The notes beneath the pieces are model-generated. The model saw nothing but the letters and a program-made list of their open reading frames with translations, made no database searches and had not been told where the DNA came from. Position numbers and translations under genes: made by a program. From Isoetes taiwanensis (Eukaryota; Streptophyta; Lycopodiopsida; Isoetales; Isoetaceae), in contig JAJEKV010000075.1 of the NCBI GenBank assembly GCA_021234155.1, positions 808,001-872,000 on the forward strand: DNA of 64,000 nucleotides, given 5' to 3'. Each line of letters opens with the position of its first letter. Within the stretch, counting starts at the first letter, position 1. This document shows positions 56,209-64,000 of the stretch, one piece after another.

Positions 56209-57268
56209 TAAGCTTTTAATATAGCATCCCTGTAAATGTCTGTCAAACGTTCACTTAATCAACTTGTATTTATTCTCAGAGCAGATCTTTAGTAGAATTG
56301 GAGATCATCTCTTGTAGAACAAAACCTCCTTTATTCAGCTCTCAAAAACTGCTTGATGTTTGTACATCCCAAGGAATAAAGAAAAATGCCTGCTAATGAT
56401 GATTGTAACTTCTGTAGCATCAACTTATCTTCTCTTTTCATTCATTTTCCTGGTTAATTTAGGCCGTTGCATCAGATCTTAAAAAGCTGTAGAAAGACAA
56501 AAGGTCTTTTTAGCCCAGACCTTGCACCCCCGTTCTCAATGTTCTTTGAGCCGGTTTTGGGTTTTCTGCCTCAGTTTTAACCTTCACAAGGGTCTTTTCT
56601 TCTAAGCTAATGGCCATGCTTTTCAATGCAGTGTCAAAGGAATAGCAAGATACTGTATCTCACACTTCTTGTTTTGTAATCAAACATTTAACATTCTTTC
56701 AAATATGTCAAAACATGATTGCACACCTGGAATCAGATGCCCAAATGTGGTTCCCATTTTCTCTGACCCATGGTCTCATATAAATAACACAAGTGACACT
56801 CTACCCACTTTCACTTGTTTAGTAATGTGACTCAATAAGAAAGTCTGTAGAAGAAGAAATATGTAAGGAAAATGAAGAGACATAGATTCTTACTAACATC
56901 AGTTGATTGTTATTACCACTGCATAAACTAGAAAGTTGCTTATAATGCAAATGAATAGCCAACGTATAATCCCTTAAGCAGCCACAGAAAACCCACTGCT
57001 TTACAAAGAGAGCCCTGCAAACTTAAATAACAAAACACAGAATAGGACACAGGAAAATACTGGTTAAGAAGAATCGGCCAAATAGTATAAGGAGACGTCA
57101 GACACAAACTGGAATCCGCATTAGCAGAAACTGCCTCTCAGTTGAGCGAACCGGATTTGTCATCATCGTCTCTTAAATCAATCTAGTATATGAAAAACAA
57201 ACGTAGCACTCACCGGCACTGTCTACTATATGAAAAACGAACGTAACTTGTAATGTAGTGCCTCCCGA

Positions 57269-57291
57269 CCTAACCCTAACCCTAACCCTAA
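57269..57291. repeat. Short CCCTAA run, copy 2
   Basis: Same telomere-like run as at 23528, inside the duplicated block. Confidence 0.8.
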
Positions 57292-57401
57292 TGTAAAACC
57301 CTAGTAGACAAGCCAGCAATACTGTACATACATTCGTATATGTCTATTTTGGCCAAGTCTCGAAAAATACTAGATAGAGCAAACCAGCAGCAGAATATAG
57401 G

Positions 57402-57839
57402 GGGGGCATGGATAATCACCCTGGATTGAGGGATCCGGAGGTGTGATCCGGAGGGGCGGCATCCCGGGAGGGCGTGTGATCAGGGAGGGGCGGGATCCCC
57501 CTGCTTCGCGATAGCGCACAAAAATTGAACCCTTATAGGAAAATCGAGGGAAGTTTTGTGTGGCTTTTTCTTGCTCGATTCTCCTCCAATCGGATGGCGC
57601 TGTGCTAGGGTGGGTCGGAATCCGGTGGAGGATAGGATCGGGGCATGTCGGCGGAGGAGGAAGGTGTGTGGCGCCCTTGGCAATGGCCAATCTTGCCAAA
57701 ATGGCCCTGTTGCTTGCGGTAGCCTTTAAGCACGGTTAGTTAGCGGGATCACGTCCTCCGGGATCACCGTCCTCCGGGATGCGTCCTCAGGGATCACCCT
57801 CGGGATCCCTCAATCCGGGTAAAGATTATCTGAGCCTAC
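57402..57839. mobile_element. MITE with AATATAGG duplication, copy 2
   Basis: Left end GGCATGGATAATC and right end GATTATCTGAGCCTAC with flanks AATATAGG (57394-57401) and AATATGGG-like (57840 onward). More eroded than the 23.66-kb copy; both sit at the same place in the duplicated block. Confidence 0.7.
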
Positions 57840-57889
57840 AATATGGGGAGGCTCGCCCTCTTTCCGCTTCTCGGATTTGGGTTGGAGTT

Positions 57890-58345
57890 CAATGGAAACC
57901 TCCCCAATTTTCATGGAACCTCCCCTTACCCTGGAAACCTCCCCTACTTTTCCCTGAAACCTCCTCTGAAACCTCCCCCACAGAAACCTCCCCAACTTTC
58001 CGGCAAACATAGGAGGTTTCCATTTTGAAAATAAGGGAGGTTTCTGGAACCTCCCCACCTTTCACCGAAACCTCCCCCAACCTTCACGGAAACCTGAGGG
58101 AGGTTTCCATATCTAGTCAGGGGAGGTTTCCATGGAAAATCGGGGAGGAGGTTTCCATAAAAAATTAGTAAAAAAGCCTCCACGTGTGCCTTGATCCACG
58201 TGCTTAACTTTTAATAAATAGCCCTCAATGGTTGTGTAAACATACCCCAAATTACACCCGCCTTTATTAATTACGGCCCTTTATTTTTTAAATATTTTAA
58301 TGGAAACCTCCCCAATTTCCGAGAAACTAGGGGAGGTTTCCATAA
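57890..58345. repeat. GGAAACCTCCCC minisatellite, copy 2
   Basis: Same both-strand minisatellite as at 24.17-24.64 kb, with different small indels between units. Confidence 0.85.
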
Positions 58346-61010
58346 ATCAGCATAGTAACCTTTTTTCCCATGGTTGAATGAACCCAAATAGGTTCAACAA
58401 GGTCTCTATCATTTTCCTATATGTTGAATGAAGCCCCATTAGGTTCCAACAAGGTCCCTCCCATTTTCTTATGGTCAAAACCCCAATAGGTTCAACAAGG
58501 ACTTCGTGACATGGTGGATCTAGGTACATGTGTGTACCTCGGGGATGCGACTCTAGAAGACATTAGGATTCGGGGGTAATACGGGTTAGATCTTTTAAAT
58601 CTAGACCTCTAAGCTCCTATAAAACAACATTTTCTAAGCGTCTTGCTAATTTAGCACCTAAGGCCATTATGATTGTATTAAGTGATTTGCTTTATGAGAA
58701 CGATATAGTTTGCATAAGTCATAACAAAACAATGTATGAAACATTGTATTGTCTTGCTAATTTTCGCAGATTTAGGGCCATTATAAACATTGTGAATCTT
58801 GTTGGTTTAGCAACTCACGGCTTTGGCTTGCAAAGCGAGGTTGTGTTGCACCCCACATCTTTGAAATTTTCGTTAATATCTATAGAAGTTGTAAATTACT
58901 AACATTTTCTCAATTACTAACATTTTTCATCTTTTAAACATCATGCATTTTCTCAATTACTAACATTTCTCATCTTTTTCTCTCTTAATAAGCGTAGCAT
59001 GGCTAATGCTCATGGATGGTCGAACCTAACCTAGCATGCGTATTAATAATATAAGTATTAAGCTCTCTTTTGCACTATGACAATACTCTGCACATAAAGT
59101 CAGAAATTCCTTGAAGCTCTAAATCATCCACCCTCAAAGGCGATGTTTGGAAACATAGAACCTTGCAAACATTAAACTTAACGTCTACCTTGGCTTGCAA
59201 ACATTAAACCTAGCATCCCTTTTTGTCAAAGAAATAAACTCTTGCAAATAGCATGTTACTTGCTACCTAAATTGTTTCAAATATTGTCTAAAATGCTTTT
59301 ACTTGGATTTGGATAATGGGAACATACTATATTTTGCTCTCACTTAGAGCTTGTGAAAGATAAGTTGCATATCATGAATGTGGTGATGTCAAGGCTATAA
59401 AGCTTTATAGACCAACCGATAGCATCACCCATGGCCATAGAACAAATGCTATAAAACCGGCCATAAAAGTACATGCCTTAAACTAATGCATGTGACCGAG
59501 CATATAAAAATTCTGATATCATTTCCCATTTGACTTATTCACTTTGCAAAACTAGATTTGAAACATAGGTTGTGTCCAGATTGTAATGAGCAACCTGTGG
59601 ACTAATGGACCTGGATGGTTTAACCCTAACTAGGATGTACATTCCATCATTCTTGCATAACAATGCACATAATAAAAAGTAATCAACATAATGAGATTAG
59701 GAACTTGCTATGATGCAAGTGCATGGCAATACCAAATGCGTCGCAATAATGCATATCACATGAATGCACAAATGTTGCCACCTTGGTTAACCTATGACCT
59801 TAACTTTACATTACCTAGGGCAACCAATCCGTTATCTTCATGCGGTAATTTGAAGGATAAAAAGCCCTCAAAAAATTCGGTAGGATCCCAACCTTTTGGA
59901 ATCAAATTTGCACTATGATATTGCTATACTTCACATAGAAAATGCTTTCGCACGATCTCAACCTTCCCATTTGCAAAAAGGCAGGCCCCATCCGTAATCA
60001 AGGTCTCGGAAACATTATTGGAATATACACTAAACCAAGCTGACACAATATTTAGGATTTGGACAGAAATGCTCATCGAGAACCCTTTACCGACGCCCTC
60101 AAATCCGACCATTAAGAAAGACACATTCTCATCTTTTAACTCGGTAAACTACCCAACAAACAATCTTGGAGTTGATTATGTGGCCTCCTTGCCATGTAGA
60201 ATGACCTCCCCGTCTTCTCTCTTGGATATAGTGGAGTCAGCGAAAAAAGAATGATATATCATTATCATGCTCTACAACTAATAGTTTTATCTCCACAACT
60301 CCATCCACTCTAGCGGTGGCGGGCATCTGGATGATCAGCCATCCCGATAAGAATCCACGAAAACCGGATAACCCATCGACCCCAAAATTGCCAATTTGAA
60401 ATCATAGTACAAAATGCGATTTTTTGGTTTACAGAATCTTTTCCGGCCACCAAAACCCTCCAAACCTTACAAAATCAAATTAAAAAAAAAATTCCAAAAA
60501 GTTTTTGGAACCCTGAAAACAAAATTTAAACAATAGAATATTCTCATCATATCCTTTGCTTTCTCTTAACCAAAGTATGCCTGGAAACCACACCCCAAGC
60601 TCAACCACAAATGGCCTGCAACATAAAGTGGAAAAAGAGGTATGCACGCAATCTGAAGGCGGCCTATAACATATAAGTTTTTTCCTATAGCCCTTCTCTC
60701 TTTTTATAAACATGATAAAAAACCATATATTTGAGCTAAAGGCACTAATGCAACATCATCCACAATTTCAGCCCATCTTTAAGAATATCTTAAGCATTAT
60801 ACTAAAAACCCCATTGTTGAGAATCCAAAAAGTAGTGGAGAAGGATAAAGAACCTCTTTGAAAAGTATCTCCAAAGATCATGCATGCAACATTCTACTAA
60901 CAAAACTCCCTTCTAGAAGACTACAATACATGAACTCTCAATAGGCCAAAGGTTTCGGGGTTTAGTTAGTTCATATATTGAAAGATTTTTGGAGACATGG
61001 AAAGAGAGAG
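58345..61010. other. Noncoding part of duplication copy 2
   Basis: Aligns with 24.65-27.3 kb, including the three 60-bp GGTTCAACAAGG repeats. No gene is recognised; open frames differ from those in copy 1. Confidence 0.5.
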
Positions 61011-61011
61011 A

Positions 61012-64000
61012 AGTGAAGTGAAGTGAAGTGAAGTGTTTGTATTGCGTCCGTTGAGACCCACTCGTGTCCATAAGACCGAACAAATTACATATTAAAAATG
61101 CCACCGATATCATCGATATAGGCACTACTCTCACTCTCGGAGGTAATATCATCTTATATTATAATATTTTAACGTGTTGTATCAAGCCCTAATTTGAATA
61201 GTTCAAGGTTGATTTATCCAACGACTTCCCATCACCCCATTGGTCATTCTTTGATCTTTTGAATGTTGCCCCTCTGGGGGGAGGAAAAGAGGAAAAGGTA
61301 AAGGGGAGGAAAGGGGGAATCTGATGGGAAAAAAGGCGGGAAAAAACGAAAATGAAAGGGAAGGAAAAAGAGGCATGGAAAAAAAGAGGAAGGGGAAAAA
61401 GTCTTTGAAGGAAAAAAAAGAGAGAGCAAAATGGCATAGAGAAAAGCAGCAAAGGGCAAGGGAAAGGGCAAGAGGCAAAGGGGAAGGAAAGGCGGGGAAG
61501 AAAAGGGAAGAGGGTAAAGAGTAAGAGGGTGGAGAAAAGAGGAAAAGGGGGAGGAAAAAAAGGGGAATGGAAAAGTGCGGAGAAGGGAAGGGAAAAATGG
61601 TATATGGGAAAAGGAAAAGGAAAAATGGGAGGGAGGGGAGCACAGGACAAAAGGACACGAGAAAAGAAGGCTAAGAGGAAAAGGAAAAAGAATGGGAAAG
61701 GAGAATGGGAAAAGAGGCACGTAGAAAAGAGAAAAAAGGGTGAAGAAAGGAAAAAAGAGGAAAAAAGCATGAAAAAAAGGGAAGAAAGGGAAAAAAAGGA
61801 AGAGGAAAAAGGTAAAAAAAAGGGTAAAAGTGGAGTGACGAGCATGGAAAAAGGGAATAGAAAAAGGGCATAAGCAAAAAAAAGAAGAGGAAAGCATGAG
61901 GAAAAGAAGAAAAGAAAGGAAAGAAAAAATAGGCGTGGGATGAAAAGCAAAAGGGAAAAGGGAAAGGGAAGGGAAAAAGACACTTGGGAAAAATGAGAAG
62001 AGAAAATTTTTGGGAAAGGAGGAAAAAAGGAGGGAGAAAAAGAAAAAGGAAAAGGTGGGGTGAAGGGAAGGGATAAAAATGGAAAAAGGAAGGGAAAGGA
62101 AAAAGATAAAGGGAGAGGAAAAAAAGAAAGAAAGCCTAGAAAAAAAAAAGGACACGACAAAAAAAAAGAAGAGAGAAAGCGGGAAAAATGGAAGGGGAGG
62201 GCATGGGGAAAAGGGGAAGGAAAAAAGGAGAAAAAGGAAAAGGGTGAGGAAAAGAGGAAAAAAGATTACTCGAAAAATGGGAGGGAGGAAAAAAATGTTG
62301 AAAATAGCATGAAAAAGTGAAAGCAAAAAGGATGAAAGGGGAAGGAGAAGGGAAAATGAGGCACAACAAAAGGAAAAGAGGCAAAGGATGGGAAAAGAGA
62401 GGCAAGGGAAAAGAAGAAGTCCAAAGAAAGAAAAAGAAAAAGGAAAAAAGGAAAGGGAGCCCTCGGTTGGGAGGGAGGTATGGGGTGGGGTTGGCGGATG
62501 GGAAAGAAAAAAAAAGTAAAACGTGTAAGGAAGACAAATAAAAGAAAAGGAAAAGGAAAAAGGAAGCCTTGTGATGAGCGTGAGTAGCATGAGGGGGAGA
62601 AACACCCAAGAATGAAACTTACATTTTAACAATGGAGTAATTTTGGATTATTATTGCTCTCTTCTCTCATTTGTTACATTTTATTTAAGGCCCTCGGTTT
62701 ATGCCGACCATGGCGGAAGAGCAGTTCTAATTAACAAGATCGTTATCGACCTTAAAGTACTTCTCTCTAACATGGAGTACCTCAAATACAAAATGACAAG
62801 TTTTCGGGATTGGAAGCTCAAAAGTTCCAACAATGTTTTCCCCCGTATCCGTGTTTTGTATACAAATATCATCATATCTTTGGGCGGTTGGCGGTGTAAG
62901 CTCATCCTCTGTCTGACCACTTTTCACGGAACTTCGATATCATGACTATCCCAGGTATCGTGTGCCACTTTCCGTCTCTATCTTCAGATAATCGCGAAAA
63001 GTCTCATACGAGCCATCACATGCTAAAATGCAAGGAGATACCATCGGATAAATACTTGGCTTCTATAAAGCGATTTTATTGATGTGCGGTAGAATAACAT
63101 TCTTAGTCTCCTGGGTCCTCCATAACTTTTACACCGCGTTCGCTTACTAACTTACATTACATCTTATTCTTGCCCATTAGTTCATCCAAGTTCATGTTCC
63201 ATTTCTTTAACGAGACATCGCATCATGACACCCATCCTTGTCCCTCACTAGTATGCATAGCAATATGTGGTAAGCGATCACCTTCCATCACGACGAACTT
63301 TGTGGCAACATATACAGAAATGCAGTCATGCTTCCCCTTCCAAAGGGAACAACCCTCCTTTCCCTAACATCATGAAATATATGGTTATGCATTTTTTGAC
63401 ACCTAATTCGGAGTATAAAATTTTTGCGGTTTCTCAATTGCTAACCACGATTAATTTGGAAGACTCCTACCCCCAAACCTCACATCCATATAGGACCTAC
63501 CGATTGGATCATTGCCGCACCTATTTTCAAAGATGATCCCTAAATATTTGAAGGAAGTCACCTGTCTCACGCCCCTTTATAATAGAATACATGCTCGGCA
63601 AGCATGCCCACCACCATAACTTTTGTCTTGGAGATATTCACCTCCAATCCGGTTTTTTCACAAAAATCGGCCGGGAATATCCAAATGTTTATCAATCCTT
63701 GCTTCGCCCTTGCAATGAGGGGACTACATCGTCAATGATACAACAATAGGGATATCACATGCTCGCCTATAATTGCTCTGGACCACCATTATACAAAAAT
63801 CCAGGTCTTCAAGTTCATCTATAAAGATTCCAAAGAGCGTGAGGGAAAGTGGGCGCTTGTTTCACCCCAATATTGCTAATTATCGTTGCTTGCAAATATC
63901 GCACTTAAGGTCTTGAGAGCTCCCACAGACTTTCATATAGTTTATGAGTAGTCGTTCTTAGCTCAAGCTTAACATTCAAAGCATCCATTCGGTCCCACAA
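61012..64000 (-). mobile_element. LINE retrotransposon, copy 2 (cut by the window end)
   Basis: Counterpart of the 27.3-31.05 kb LINE: (GAAGT)n tail at 61012-61036, purine tract, then C-terminal and reverse-transcriptase sequence whose frames are more broken than in copy 1. The last bases fall within motif A (minus strand, TTGTGGGACCGAATGGATGC). Confidence 0.8.
61262..62570. repeat. Polypurine tract, copy 2
   Basis: Same G/A tract as at 27.56-28.92 kb, about 50 bp shorter overall from many small length changes in A and G runs. The long minus-strand Phe/Pro/Ser frame is a composition effect. Confidence 0.9.

Larger units (their letters stand above)
54317..64000 (+). repeat. Segmental duplication, copy 2 (runs off the window)
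   Basis: Direct copy of 20.58-30.35 kb. The left junction lies in the hairpin minisatellite (TTTCCACCTCGAGGGTGG). Differences from copy 1 are mostly 1-5 base insertions and deletions, often in homopolymers or GC-rich words, with relatively few clean substitutions. The last bases match copy 1 at about 30348. Confidence 0.93.

Overview
The window looks like nuclear DNA of a land plant with a large, repeat-rich genome. The plant signals are a spliced cytosolic glyoxalase II gene, a spliced NSF gene, a receptor-kinase fragment of plant type and plant CACTA (En/Spm) transposase pieces, all with GT-AG introns. A non-seed plant such as a fern is my guess only; no sequence here fixes the species.

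Layout. 0-3.1 kb: a GGCGCC-rich tandem repeat and a frameshifted DDE-type transposase. 3.9-10.4 kb: two rounds of the same composite block, each made of a polypyrimidine tract, a roughly 110-bp satellite, 10-bp GAAnnTTC repeats that match heat-shock elements, and a tRNA-derived SINE. 10.4-17.1 kb: remains of a CACTA element (tnp2 domain, DUF4218 domain, right terminus) broken up by a 560-bp hairpin, a receptor-kinase fragment and a 1.05-kb Harbinger-type MITE with a TTA duplication. 17.2-18.4 kb: a minus-strand LINE fragment. 18.4-21.1 kb: an unclassified repeat full of small CACCC/GGGTG hairpins. 21.9-22.5 kb: an intact two-exon cupin gene. 23.6-24.8 kb: a MITE with an 8-bp target duplication and minisatellites. 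27.3-31 kb: a minus-strand LINE with a 1.35-kb purine tract in its 3' part. 32.3-35.0 kb: glyoxalase II (7 exons). 35.3-37 kb: another LINE. 38.2-44.1 kb: NSF (about 21 exons). 45.8-46.8 kb: an inverted copy of the hairpin repeat. 49-53.7 kb: a pile of LINE fragments joined by (GA)n tracts. 54.3-64 kb: a direct second copy of 20.58-30.35 kb that runs off the window end and holds a frameshifted cupin copy.

The host genes are the cupin protein (small metal-binding beta barrel, substrate unknown), glyoxalase II (second step of methylglyoxal detoxification) and NSF (AAA+ ATPase that takes SNARE complexes apart). They show no sign of working together; most of the rest is transposon or satellite DNA. 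The frame of both the NSF and glyoxalase II genes is broken by single-base changes, most of them in homopolymers, while catalytic motifs are conserved, so base-calling error has to be weighed against recent decay. The same doubt applies to the second copy of the 9.7-kb duplication.
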